8,244 nt of DNA from an uncultured Bacteroidales bacterium. Its GTDB lineage: Bacteria > Bacteroidota > Bacteroidia > Bacteroidales > UBA4417. The notes beneath the pieces were generated by a model. The model had not been told where the DNA came from. It saw only the letters and a list, made by a program, of their open reading frames with translations, and ran no database searches. Location: NCBI GenBank assembly GCA_903917425.1, contig CAIXAQ010000369.1, positions 1 through 8,244 of the forward strand, in the 5' to 3' direction. Below are positions 1 through 6,465 of the stretch, piece after piece. The position numbers were made by a program, and so were the translations under genes. Within the stretch, counting starts at the first letter, position 1, and each line of letters starts with the position of its first letter.

Positions 1-54
1 TTAGTTATGTATTTATTTGAAGTTCCAATTAAGTTATTGCCTTATTTCATTTGT

Positions 55-179
55 ACCCCCTCTGTCTCCCCCCTGAAAAAAGGGGGAGGACTTACTTACA
101 AAGCTTTACTTATTTTAAAGGTCTGGATCTTTGTCGCGAACTGCTCCCTCCCTATTTTCTAGGGAGGGCTGGGGAGGGT
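55..179. repeat. Paired-hairpin (REP/MITE-like) intergenic repeat
   Basis: The two ends of this 125-base patch each contain a hairpin of C-runs pairing with G-runs. Left: CTCCCCC (66-72) pairs with GGGGGAG (82-88). Right: CCCTCCCTA (146-154) pairs perfectly with TAGGGAGGG (160-168) around the loop TTTTC. Read on opposite strands from the outside in, the two 36-base ends match at about 22 of 36 positions, both beginning ACCC. The whole is therefore an imperfect terminal inverted repeat with an A/T-rich centre. That is how REP doublets or small non-autonomous elements look. No transposase is nearby. The family cannot be named, and copies elsewhere in the genome cannot be tested here. Confidence 0.55.
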
Positions 180-533
180 ATAAATTCCGATAAATTTATT
201 TCCTTCTTTTCTGAAAACAATAACTGAATAACATTGGAAAATATAATACTACTATCTTTTTGATCGAAATAAAACATTGTCAAGGCAAATTATACAAATA
301 GTATCTTTCCGGGTGCCTAATCCTAAATTATTATAATATTTACCGATTATACTCCAAATTTATTATGATTTCCAGCCTATTCATGAAGAATCTGCCTATA
401 TATGTGGAAATGTAAACTTCGTCACTAATCATTATCCTGTTAAATTGGATACTGATATTGAAATTCTCAACACTAAAAATCAATAAACTCCACATTATTA
501 ACTACTTCATGTAATTTGATCGTTATTTAAGAG

Positions 534-541
534 TACCTTTG
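534..541 (+). promoter_or_regulatory. Putative -7 box for the DEAD-box helicase gene
   Basis: TACCTTTG matches the Bacteroidota -7 consensus TAnnTTTG and is identical to the box in front of rplM in this window. It lies 23 bases before the helicase ATG, implying a leader of roughly 20 bases. The expected -33 element is poor: the nearest TTTG (515-518) is only 15 bases upstream, shorter than the usual spacing of about 19-22. The call therefore rests mainly on the -7 match and its position. Confidence 0.5.
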
Positions 542-564
542 CCGGCTAAATCTTAAATCTTTTA

Positions 565-2514
565 ATGAATACATTTGACCAATTGGGCCTTCAGGAAAAC
601 ATCCTGAAAGCAATCAAAGAACTGGGGTTCGAAACCCCTATGCCCGTGCAGGAGGCCGTTATCCCGCGAATAATTGAAAACAACACCGACATTGTTGCCC
701 TGGCACAAACAGGAACAGGAAAAACCGCAGCTTTTGGACTACCACTGCTTCAGCTTATCGATCCTGACAACAAAAAAACACAGGCCCTCATTCTGAGCCC
801 TACACGCGAATTGTGTATGCAGATAGCAAGCGACCTGAATTCTTACTCAAAATATATGCCTAATATTAAAGTTACAGCCGTCTACGGCGGTGCAAGTATT
901 GAGGCACAGGCAAAACAGCTGAGAGCCGGCACGCAGATTATCGCAGCCACCCCGGGTCGTATGCTCGACATGATCATGCGTAAATACGCTGACCTGTCGG
1001 AAGTACGTTTCCTCGTTCTCGACGAAGCTGACGAAATGCTCGATATGGGTTTTGAGGAAGATGTTCAATCAATTATTGAAAGTACTCCCAAAGACCGCCA
1101 CACATTCCTTTTCTCGGCTACCATGCCGTCGGATGTTGAAAAAATTGCCCGGCGGTATATGAAGAACCCTGAAACATTAAGTATGGGTCAGCGCAACATT
1201 GGCGCTACGAATGTAAAACACATGTACTACCTTACCCACGCCAGGGATCGTTACACGGTTCTGAAGCGTGTTGCCGATTTTCATCCCGAGATGTATGCCA
1301 TCATTTTTTGCCGTACACGCCAGGAAACACAGGAAATTGCTGATTCACTTATTCGCGACGGTTACGATGCGGATGCACTGCATGGCGATTTATCGCAATC
1401 GCAGCGTGATCATGTAATGAAGAAATTCCGCGAAAAGCACCTTAATATGCTTGTTGCCACCGATGTAGCAGCACGAGGAATTGATGTCAGCGACCTTACT
1501 CATGTTATCAACTACCAGTTGCCAGACGATTCTGATAACTACATTCACCGGAGTGGTCGTACAGGCCGTGCAGGTAAAGATGGAGTAAGTATTTCCATCA
1601 TCAATATGAAGGAAAAAGGCCGTATCAAGATGCTCGAAAGGCAGATTGGCAAGCCTTTCAGTGCAGGTAAAATTCCTTTAGGACGCCAGGTTTGTGAAAA
1701 ACAGCTATACCACCTGATCGACCGTATGGAAAATGTAAATGTAATAGAAGATGAGATCAATGATTTCCTTCCTGTCATTTACAAGAAACTGGACGCGATG
1801 AGCAAAGAAGAAATTATCAAGCGCTTTGTTTCAATTGAATTCAATAGTTTCCTCGAATATTACCGTGATGCCAAAGACCTGAATGTTGACGAATCGCGTG
1901 AGCGTGGTGATCGTTCAGAGAGTGGTTCATTCACCAGGCTTTTCATGAGCATTGGCCGTAAAGACGGATTGACAGTTCCAAAACTTCTCGGTATGGTCAA
2001 CGAATTTACCAATAGCCGTGATTTAAAAGTTGGCAGGGTGGAGTTGGGTGATACTTTTACTTTTATAGAAGTCGATACCAAATATCTGCCTTTGTTTATG
2101 GCGTCTTTTAAAGACCAGACTATGAACGAAAGGCCAATTAAAGTGGATGTTGCAGAAGATCAGTCTTCGTCGGAACGATCAGGTCGTTCATCACATGGAG
2201 GAGGAAGAGGCGGAGATCGTGGAGGTGACAGAGGTGGTGATCGTGGAGGTTACAGAGGTGGACGCAGCGGAGGCGGAGATCGTGGCGGATATGGCGGAGG
2301 TGAACGTGGCGGCTCAGGCGGCGGCGGTTATAAGAAAAGCTATGGTGGATCAAGTGACAGGCCAGCCTATAAAAGTGGCGGAGATCGCAGAAGTGATTCA
2401 AGCCGCTCGGCAACCCGTCCGGATTCGGACAGAGGTGGAAGCAGCAGGCCTTCAGGCGGAGAACCCTGGTATAAGGAACAAGCCGGAAAGCCGGGAAAGA
2501 AAAAAAGATTCTAA
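565..2514 (+). CDS. deaD: DEAD-box ATP-dependent RNA helicase with RGG-rich tail (DeaD/CsdA type)
   Basis: Cytoplasmic ATP-dependent RNA-unwinding enzyme; relatives act in ribosome assembly, cold adaptation and mRNA turnover. All core motifs are present: Q motif (GFETPMPVQ, residues 21-29), motif I AQTGTGKT (47-54), Ia PTREL (79-83), Ib TPGR (129-132), DEAD (153-156), SAT (184-186), IIFCRTR (246-252), ATDVAARGID (298-307) and HRSGRTGRAG (328-337). Residues about 455-525 look like the DbpA/CsdA RNA-binding domain (RRM-like). Residues about 538-640 are low-complexity Gly/Arg/Ser/Asp with repeated RGG units, and the protein ends in a basic KPGKKKRF. At 649 residues it fits CsdA-like proteins. 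The ATG lies just after a -7 box and no Shine-Dalgarno is visible, as is normal in this phylum. It has its own terminator, so it is probably monocistronic. The helicase call is very secure; orthology to deaD rather than another DEAD-box paralog is inferred from the DbpA-like domain. Confidence 0.95.
   Translation: MNTFDQLGLQENILKAIKELGFETPMPVQEAVIPRIIENNTDIVALAQTGTGKTAAFGLPLLQLIDPDNKKTQALILSPTRELCMQIASDLNSYSKYMPNIKVTAVYGGASIEAQAKQLRAGTQIIAATPGRMLDMIMRKYADLSEVRFLVLDEADEMLDMGFEEDVQSIIESTPKDRHTFLFSATMPSDVEKIARRYMKNPETLSMGQRNIGATNVKHMYYLTHARDRYTVLKRVADFHPEMYAIIFCRTRQETQEIADSLIRDGYDADALHGDLSQSQRDHVMKKFREKHLNMLVATDVAARGIDVSDLTHVINYQLPDDSDNYIHRSGRTGRAGKDGVSISIINMKEKGRIKMLERQIGKPFSAGKIPLGRQVCEKQLYHLIDRMENVNVIEDEINDFLPVIYKKLDAMSKEEIIKRFVSIEFNSFLEYYRDAKDLNVDESRERGDRSESGSFTRLFMSIGRKDGLTVPKLLGMVNEFTNSRDLKVGRVELGDTFTFIEVDTKYLPLFMASFKDQTMNERPIKVDVAEDQSSSERSGRSSHGGGRGGDRGGDRGGDRGGYRGGRSGGGDRGGYGGGERGGSGGGGYKKSYGGSSDRPAYKSGGDRRSDSSRSATRPDSDRGGSSRPSGGEPWYKEQAGKPGKKKRF
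2200..2319 (+). repeat. Degenerate RGG/GGDRGG-coding repeat inside the helicase gene
   Basis: This in-frame stretch (residues about 546-585) is built of loosely repeated 9- to 12-base units such as GGAGATCGTGGAGGT and GGTGGTGATCGT, encoding repeats of GGDRGG, GGYRGG and GGERGG. Synonymous codons vary between units (CGT/AGA for Arg, GGA/GGT/GGC for Gly). The repeat is therefore old or selected at protein level rather than freshly duplicated. Arg-Gly-rich tails bind RNA non-specifically and are common on DEAD-box proteins. Confidence 0.75.
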
Positions 2515-2611
2515 ATGTCGGATGCCACTCGCATGAGGGGCAGAATAATAACTTTTATTGAGGGAGAGACTATCAGACACCTGACTCTTTTCTGAAATAT
2601 TGATTGTCTTT

Positions 2612-2650
2612 ACACAGTTATCCTGATTTTAATGGATAACTGTGTTTTTT
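2612..2650 (+). terminator. Rho-independent terminator of the helicase gene
   Basis: ACACAGTTATCC (2612-2623) pairs perfectly over 12 bp with GGATAACTGTGT (2634-2645) around a 10-base loop, and a run of T (2645-2650) follows at once. It lies about 100 bases after the helicase stop codon. No matching A-run sits on the left side, so it should work on the plus strand only. Confidence 0.9.
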
Positions 2651-2860
2651 ATTTGTTCTTCTTCCAAACCGAAAAAGAGTGATAGTTCTGTCTGAAAATT
2701 TAAATCATTTATTAAATTGCAAAATCAATCCATTAAATAATAGCAAATCATACGCGATTGGAATGTAGCGTGTTATGCTTTATTTGATGTTTTTTCTGGC
2801 ATATTATTCGTTAAAGAATTAAAAATATCAAACACAGAACACAAAATGTAAAAGTATTGC

Positions 2861-2975
2861 AAGCCCCTAACTTTTTCATTGTTAATCTAATGTTATGTGT
2901 TTTGCGTTCCTTTTTGGCTTCGGCGTGAGCTCAGCCGAACGGTTCTGGCTTGTCCAGGTTAGGGTTCTTGAGAAC
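2861..2975. repeat. GC-rich REP-like patch with nested inverted repeats
   Basis: Within AT-rich surroundings, TTCGGC (2919-2924) pairs with GCCGAA (2934-2939) around a centre containing the palindrome GAGCTC. Outer arms CCCTAAC (2865-2871) and GTTAGGG (2958-2964) are exact inverted repeats. CTGG and CCAG (2946-2955) form a third small stem. At the right edge GTTCT-TG-AGAAC (2964-2975) is a near-perfect palindrome. The core resembles the GGCTTCG...CTCAGCC type of dispersed hairpin seen in many bacterial genomes. No T-run follows, so it is not an intrinsic terminator. It could be a REP unit, a small element remnant or an operator region for the permease gene. Confidence 0.4.
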
Positions 2976-3051
2976 AGAAAGGCCATTCCCCCAAAACCAC
3001 ACATTAACTTTTTGATGCTCCTGATTTTAGATTTCTTCTAACGTTTTTTCC

Positions 3052-3059
3052 TAAATTTG
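3052..3059 (+). promoter_or_regulatory. Putative -7 box for the AI-2E-family permease gene
   Basis: TAAATTTG fits TAnnTTTG and ends 23 bases before the permease ATG, the same distance as in the helicase gene. There is no good TTG or TTTG at the right distance upstream, only a T-run near 3025-3028, so the -33 part is unsupported. Confidence 0.4.
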
Positions 3060-3082
3060 CGAACTATCTAAATCACATCTCT

Positions 3083-4183
3083 ATGAAACAGGTTTTGAAA
3101 TATGCAGGTTATATCTTAGTTATATTTTTGGTTTGTTTTTTTATCTGGCGCTTCTCGTTTATACTGGTTTGGGTATTGATAGCCGCCGTGGTATCTTTTA
3201 TCGGGCATCCTATAGTACGGTTTTTCGACAGAATCCACATCCGGAAAAGGCATATACCGCATACTTTGAGTACAATGCTCTCCCTTTTACTGATTGTGCT
3301 TGTGTTTTTTGGTTTGTTGGCTGTTTTCGTTCCCCTTATTGTACAGCAATCCAAAACTATTTCGCAAATTGATGTTAACCGACTGGCTGAAAACCTGCAA
3401 AGTTCCTTGCAATGGCTTGATGATGGATTACACTCATTTGGCGTAATCCCTGCAGAGCAAACCTTGCGCGATTTTACTGTCTTAAAGGCAAAATCTATTG
3501 TCAATCTCGATAGTGTAACAGCGATAGTAAATACGTTATTCAGTGCCGCAGGGACGATTTTTGTCGGTTTGTTTTCAGTGCTCTTTATTGCGTTTTTTTT
3601 TATAAAGGATGAAAATATGTTCGAAAACGGTCTTTTGCTTTTCATTCCCGAATTACACCATGATGCAGCCATCAAAGTAATCGCTGATTCTAAAAATCTG
3701 CTGAGGCGGTATTTTGTCGGTGTTTTGCTCGAATTACTTTGCGTAATGTCGCTTATTGCACTTGGGTTGTGGATTTTAGGTGTCGAGAATGCCCTTCTTA
3801 TTGGGTTTTTCGGAGGCGTAATGAATATTATTCCTTACCTGGGGCCTTTGATTGGCGCAGCAATTGCAATTACACTTGGTGTTACCGGAACTCTAGCTTC
3901 GGCAGCGTATGATGAGTTGTTTTCGGTTTTGTTAAAACTTGGCGGAGTGTTGGTGGTTGCTAATTTTATCGATAACAATATCCTGGTGCCCATGATTTAC
4001 TCAAAAAGTGTCAAGGCACATCCTCTCGAAATATTTTTCGTGATCATTATGGGGGGAAGCCTGGCAGGCTTATTCGGAATGTTGCTGGCAATTCCTGTTT
4101 ATACCGTTCTCAGGGTGATAGCAAAAGAGTTCTTTCAGAAATTCAAGCTTGTACAGAAACTTACCTCAAGGATAGATGAATGA
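3083..4183 (+). CDS. AI-2E family transporter (PF01594-type multi-spanning permease)
   Basis: Inner-membrane protein of 366 residues, the usual length of the AI-2E transporter family. Members include E. coli TqsA (AI-2 export) and others linked to ion or osmotic homeostasis, so the substrate is not predictable. Hydrophobic segments lie at about 9-45 (two spans), 63-88, 150-175, 210-233, 236-270 and 283-345. A soluble, less conserved stretch occupies about 90-145, as is typical. Family hallmarks visible are MNIIPYLGPLIGA (247-259) and the C-terminal block PLEIFFVIIMGG...GLFGMLLAIPVYTVLRV (314-344). The tail is basic and probably cytoplasmic. The start is the first ATG after the -7-like box, with no Shine-Dalgarno. 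It stands alone: a terminator precedes it and the next gene is convergent. Family assignment is secure; function is not. Confidence 0.9.
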   Translation: MKQVLKYAGYILVIFLVCFFIWRFSFILVWVLIAAVVSFIGHPIVRFFDRIHIRKRHIPHTLSTMLSLLLIVLVFFGLLAVFVPLIVQQSKTISQIDVNRLAENLQSSLQWLDDGLHSFGVIPAEQTLRDFTVLKAKSIVNLDSVTAIVNTLFSAAGTIFVGLFSVLFIAFFFIKDENMFENGLLLFIPELHHDAAIKVIADSKNLLRRYFVGVLLELLCVMSLIALGLWILGVENALLIGFFGGVMNIIPYLGPLIGAAIAITLGVTGTLASAAYDELFSVLLKLGGVLVVANFIDNNILVPMIYSKSVKAHPLEIFFVIIMGGSLAGLFGMLLAIPVYTVLRVIAKEFFQKFKLVQKLTSRIDE

Positions 4184-4252
4184 AATATTCAAAATAGTTT
4201 TATTCTCAGACGCTATCTAAATTCGTCAAATCTGCACTCCAAAAGGGTTTAG

Positions 4253-4276
4253 GTCGGAAGACGGATGTCCGAAGAC
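4253..4276. repeat. Short direct repeat GTCGGAAGAC / GTCCGAAGAC
   Basis: Two 10-base copies (4253-4262 and 4267-4276) differ at one base. That difference also lets TCGGA (4254-4258) pair with TCCGA (4268-4272) as a small stem. GTCGGAAG/GTCCGAAG strings are, to my knowledge, recurrent low-complexity intergenic sequence in Bacteroidota genomes. No function is apparent. Confidence 0.5.
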
Positions 4277-4324
4277 AGAAGAATCCTCGATTGATTACTA
4301 CAATTCATAGGATATTTCCGTCAT

Positions 4325-4371
4325 TCGCCCCTCACCTTGTCGCCCCTCACCTTGTCGCCCTTCGCCCCTTC
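4325..4371. repeat. 15-base C-rich tandem repeat, about three units
   Basis: TCGCCCCTCACCTTG occurs twice back to back (4325-4339, 4340-4354) and is followed by degraded partial units (TCGCCCT at 4355-4361, TCGCCCCTTC at 4362-4371). One strand is almost free of G beyond one or two per unit. There are no spacers, so it is a simple tandem array and not a CRISPR. The exact identity of the first two units suggests recent slippage and possible copy-number variation between strains. Confidence 0.75.
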
Positions 4372-4377
4372 AGAATC

Positions 4378-4413
4378 TTTAAAAAACAATAATAAACAGC
4401 CTCTAAGAGTTTA
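4378..4413 (-). terminator. Weak terminator-like stem after the gldA-like gene
   Basis: Read on the minus strand just past the ATPase stop codon, TAAAC and GTTTA (plus positions 4409-4413 and 4393-4397) can form a short stem. An internal CTC/GAG pairing may add to it. The sequence then continues TTATTGTTTTTT. The stem is short and AT-rich, so termination strength is doubtful, but position and T-run fit. Confidence 0.35.
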
Positions 4414-4414
4414 C

Positions 4415-5332
4415 CTATGCTTCTTTCCTCCCGGTAAGTTCATGAAACACCTGCTCCAGCTTATGCTCTTCGCGATGCAGCGAAAGCAGGGAAAGATTGT
4501 TTTCGAAAGCAAATTTATTGATTCGCGGCCGGATATCTTCGCCTGGTTTGGCTTCCAGTTTCCATGTCAGTTCGGATGTTTTTAGGGCCCGGGCTATTCC
4601 GGGTATCGACATTAAAAGTTTTTCAGCTACAGGAGTTGCAAATTCAACAGTAACGATATCGTGCGACCGGATTTCGGATAATTCCGCAGTGGCAGCATCG
4701 GCAACAATTTTTCCGGCATCAATAATAATAACGCGGCTGCATACGGCTTCTACTTCCTGCATAATATGCGTCGAAAGAATCACCGTTTTTTGCTTGCCAA
4801 TGCCTTTTATCAAATCCCTGATTTCGAGCAACTGGTTCGGGTCCAAACCTGAAGTAGGCTCATCGAGTATAAGTACTTCGGGATTATGTATCAGTGCCTG
4901 GGCAAGTCCCACACGCTGCCTGTAGCCTTTCGACAGGGTGCCGATTTTCTTATTCTGTTCCGGACCTAACCCGGTTGTTTCAATTATTTCTTTTATCCGC
5001 CCAGCGGATGCTTTCCCTAATTTATGTATGCCGGCAATAAATTCCAGGTACTCCTTAATATACATATCCAGGTAGAGCGGATTGTGTTCAGGCAGGTAAC
5101 CCACAATTTTTTTAACTTCTTCCGTTTCCATCAGAACATCATGCCCATAAACGAACGCTTCGCCCGAAGTAGGAGGTATATACCCGGTAAGTATTTTCAT
5201 CAGTGTCGATTTCCCGGCACCATTCGGACCTAACAAACCAACCACTTCGCCTTTGCCAATAGTGATATTTACATTATCCAGTACTACCTGGGTGCCGTAG
5301 AGTTTTGTGATATTCTGAGTTATAATTGACAT
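4415..5332 (-). CDS. gldA: GldA-like ABC transporter ATP-binding protein
   Basis: Cytoplasmic nucleotide-binding subunit of an ABC transporter, 305 residues. Visible motifs: Walker A GPNGAGKS (35-42), signature LSKGYRQR (133-140), Walker B VLILDEPT (153-160), D-loop SGLDPNQ (161-167) and H-loop His189. At the Q-loop the sequence is GYLPEHNPLYLDMYIKEYLEF (split here only by reading: GYLPEHNPLY at 78-87). Glu replaces the usual Gln, which, with the NPLYLDMY string, matches GldA of gliding Bacteroidota. Residues about 225-305 form the C-terminal extension ending in a LEQVFHELT block typical of this subfamily. GldA normally works with GldF and GldG permease subunits, and neither is adjacent here. 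GldA-like proteins also occur in non-gliding species, so gliding should not be concluded. The start ATG is preceded by a -7 box on the minus strand; the stop is TAG. ABC ATPase is certain; GldA subfamily is likely. Confidence 0.88.
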   Translation of the reverse strand: MSIITQNITKLYGTQVVLDNVNITIGKGEVVGLLGPNGAGKSTLMKILTGYIPPTSGEAFVYGHDVLMETEEVKKIVGYLPEHNPLYLDMYIKEYLEFIAGIHKLGKASAGRIKEIIETTGLGPEQNKKIGTLSKGYRQRVGLAQALIHNPEVLILDEPTSGLDPNQLLEIRDLIKGIGKQKTVILSTHIMQEVEAVCSRVIIIDAGKIVADAATAELSEIRSHDIVTVEFATPVAEKLLMSIPGIARALKTSELTWKLEAKPGEDIRPRINKFAFENNLSLLSLHREEHKLEQVFHELTGRKEA

Positions 5333-5353
5333 TCCCTATTCTTTTTGAAGATG

Positions 5354-5361
5354 CAAACCTA
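5354..5361 (-). promoter_or_regulatory. Putative -7 box for the gldA-like gene
   Basis: On the minus strand this reads TAGGTTTG, an exact TAnnTTTG match, 21 bases before the ATG. No clear TTG lies about 19-22 bases further upstream, so only half of the promoter is supported. It is divergent from the ribosomal operon promoters. Confidence 0.45.
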
Positions 5362-5408
5362 CAAAATTTCGGTGAAATCATTTTTGTTTAGTTGTAACCC
5401 GATTGTCA

Positions 5409-5441
5409 TTGACTTCTCAATGAGTATTTTGCCTACTTTTG
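5409..5441 (+). promoter_or_regulatory. Upstream promoter candidate (P1) of the rplM operon
   Basis: TTG (5409-5411), 22-base spacer, then TACTTTTG (5434-5441), matching the TTG / TAnnTTTG arrangement of the phylum. Transcription from here would start near 5448 and give a leader of about 155 bases before rplM, containing the hairpin at 5485-5518. Spacing is at the long end of the usual range, so it is less certain than P2. Confidence 0.5.
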
Positions 5442-5484
5442 CACTCCAATTCGGATACACAGAACGGATATTTACAAAGGCGAA

Positions 5485-5518
5485 AAAGTATTCAACAAAA
5501 TATTGTGAATAAGTCTTT
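5485..5518 (+). promoter_or_regulatory. Hairpin in the rplM leader between the two promoters
   Basis: AAAG (5485-5488) pairs with CTTT (5515-5518) across an unpaired AGT. TATTC (5489-5493) pairs with GAATA (5507-5511). After a bulged A, ACAA (5495-5498) pairs with TTGT (5503-5506) around the loop AATA. That makes 13 pairs, mostly A-T. It would be transcribed only from P1, and its right arm overlaps the -33 element of P2. L13 controls its own operon through the leader in E. coli and a different L13 leader exists in Firmicutes. Assigning this hairpin such a role is inference. Confidence 0.35.
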
Positions 5519-5546
5519 GGAATTTCGAATTATAATAATACCTTTG
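5516..5546 (+). promoter_or_regulatory. Main promoter candidate (P2) of the rplM-rpsI-rpsB-tsf operon
   Basis: TTTG (5516-5519), exactly 19 bases, then TACCTTTG (5539-5546). Both boxes and the spacing match the Bacteroidota vegetative promoter pattern, the best match in this window. Transcription should begin near 5552, giving a leader of about 50 bases before the rplM ATG. Confidence 0.75.
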
Positions 5547-5602
5547 CACCCCTTTTAATACCAAAGAGGGAATTTTTGATTAACAGCATATTACACAGGA
5601 AG

Positions 5603-6058
5603 ATGAATACATTAAGTTACAAAACGATTACGCCTAAACCCGCTGAAATTACCAAAGAATGGGTTCTGGTAGATGCCGAAAACGAAATTCTGGGCCGTAT
5701 GGCGACTCAGGTTGCAAGGATTCTGCGTGGTAAAACTAAAACCAACTTTACGCCTCATCTCGATTGTGGTGACAACGTCATCATTATCAATGCGGATAAA
5801 ATTCGTCTTACCGGAAAAAAGATGAATGACAAGGTGTATGTTCATTATTCAGGACACCCGGGTGGACAGAAACTGAACACCCCCAGGGTAATGCTGCGTA
5901 AAAAACCTACCTACGTGGTTGAAGAAGCCATTCGTGGCATGCTTCCTAAAAACCGCCTCGGCGCTGAGTTATTCCGCAACCTGCGTGTTTTTGCCGGTGC
6001 AGAACACACTCACGAAGCTCAGCAACCTAAAAAGATTAACATTAACGAAATTAAATAA
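5603..6058 (+). CDS. rplM: 50S ribosomal protein L13
   Basis: Structural protein of the large subunit that binds 23S rRNA and acts early in 50S assembly. The 151-residue protein has the family blocks WVLVDAENEILGRMATQVARIL split across residues 20-41, TPHLDCGDNVIIINADKI across 50-67, YSGHPGG (82-88), and the C-terminal signature RGMLPKNRLG...FAGAEHTHEAQQP (111-142). I chose the ATG at 5603 because the protein then begins MNTLSYKT, as in Bacteroidota L13, and has the normal length. A TTG at 5576 would add nine residues with no family resemblance. AGGA sits too close to the ATG to be a clear Shine-Dalgarno. First gene of the ribosomal operon; rpsI follows after 5 bases. Confidence 0.97.
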   Translation: MNTLSYKTITPKPAEITKEWVLVDAENEILGRMATQVARILRGKTKTNFTPHLDCGDNVIIINADKIRLTGKKMNDKVYVHYSGHPGGQKLNTPRVMLRKKPTYVVEEAIRGMLPKNRLGAELFRNLRVFAGAEHTHEAQQPKKININEIK

Positions 6059-6063
6059 GCAAT

Positions 6064-6450
6064 ATGGAGACTACGAATGCCATCGGCAGGCGCAAATGTG
6101 CTGTTGCAAGGGTTTACATCAAAGAAGGTACCGGTGTAATACTTGTTAACGGTCGTGATTATAAAGAATATTTTCCAACCGCGATATTACAGAATACCGT
6201 GCTGCAGGCATTTGAAATTTCTGCAACAGTAGGCACTTTCGATGTAACAGCTAATCTCAACGGCGGTGGCGTTAAAGGTCAGGCTGAAGCATTAAGGTTG
6301 GGCATTTCACGTATCCTGTGCGAACTTGACCCTACAAGGCGTCCTGCATTGAAGGCTGAAGGCCTGATGCGTCGCGATCCGCGTATGGTTGAACGTAAAA
6401 AATTCGGTCAGAAAAAAGCTCGTAAACGCTTCCAGTTCAGCAAGCGTTAA
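6064..6450 (+). CDS. rpsI: 30S ribosomal protein S9
   Basis: Small-subunit protein of the 30S head; its C-terminal tail reaches the P-site tRNA. The 128-residue sequence opens METTNAIGRRKCAVARVYI and carries the family signature GGGVKGQAEALRLGISRIL (67-85). It ends with the expected highly basic RKKFGQKKARKRFQFSKR tail (111-128), including the terminal SKR. Length is standard for the phylum. It begins 5 bases after the rplM stop with no Shine-Dalgarno, so translational coupling to rplM is likely. The rplM-rpsI pair is near-universal in bacteria. A 118-base structured spacer separates it from rpsB. Confidence 0.97.
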   Translation: METTNAIGRRKCAVARVYIKEGTGVILVNGRDYKEYFPTAILQNTVLQAFEISATVGTFDVTANLNGGGVKGQAEALRLGISRILCELDPTRRPALKAEGLMRRDPRMVERKKFGQKKARKRFQFSKR

Positions 6451-6465
6451 CAGAGAAAATGAAGG

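Larger units (their letters stand above)
1..564. other. Gene-free AT-rich region upstream of the helicase gene
   Basis: No convincing reading frame is present on either strand; the longest ATG-initiated frames I followed by eye stop after about ten codons. The stretch is strongly AT-rich except for a C/G-rich patch at about 55-179, described separately as a paired-hairpin repeat. The final 30 bases hold a -7-type promoter box for the downstream helicase gene. Between about 181 and 530 I see no RNA gene, tRNA-like fold or strong inverted repeat. Confidence 0.7.
2515..3082. other. Intergenic region between helicase and permease genes
   Basis: Holds the helicase terminator (2612-2650), then about 200 bases of AT-rich sequence in which I see no gene or clear fold. 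A more GC-rich patch (about 2861-2975) has several inverted repeats and is listed separately. A -7-like box lies just before the permease gene. A frame that runs from inside the helicase tail to 2536 is an out-of-register reading of the RGG repeat, not a gene. Confidence 0.65.
4184..4414. other. Convergent intergenic spacer with short repeats
   Basis: This 231-base spacer separates the permease and gldA-like stop codons. It contains a 10-base direct repeat pair (4253-4276), a 15-base C-rich tandem repeat (4325-4371) and a weak terminator-like stem for the minus strand. No clear intrinsic terminator for the permease is visible on the plus strand. A frame starting at 4337 reads through the tandem repeat and then antisense to the ATPase gene and is not credible. 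Confidence 0.6.

Noticed and set aside
382..414. Ten-codon ATG frame upstream of the helicase gene as a leader peptide
   Set aside because: It lies upstream of the predicted transcription start and has no initiation signal or regulatory codon pattern.
515..541. Full -33/-7 promoter for the helicase gene
   Set aside because: TTTG at 515-518 is only 15 bases from the -7 box, shorter than the usual spacing, so only the -7 box was called.
2147..2536. Plus-strand frame of 129 codons overlapping the helicase tail
   Set aside because: It is the RGG-coding repeat read in another register (repetitive Val/Glu/Ala), with no start context and no family resemblance.
3109..3675. Minus-strand 188-codon frame opposite the permease gene
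   Set aside because: Antisense to a clear membrane protein with recognised family motifs; no promoter or initiation signal of its own.
4325..4371. Possible CRISPR array
   Set aside because: The units abut directly with no unique spacers, are only 15 bases long, and no cas genes are present.
5576..5602. Alternative TTG start for rplM adding nine residues, with AGAGGGA a few bases upstream
   Set aside because: The extra residues do not resemble L13, while the ATG at 5603 gives the normal MNTLSYKT beginning and family length.
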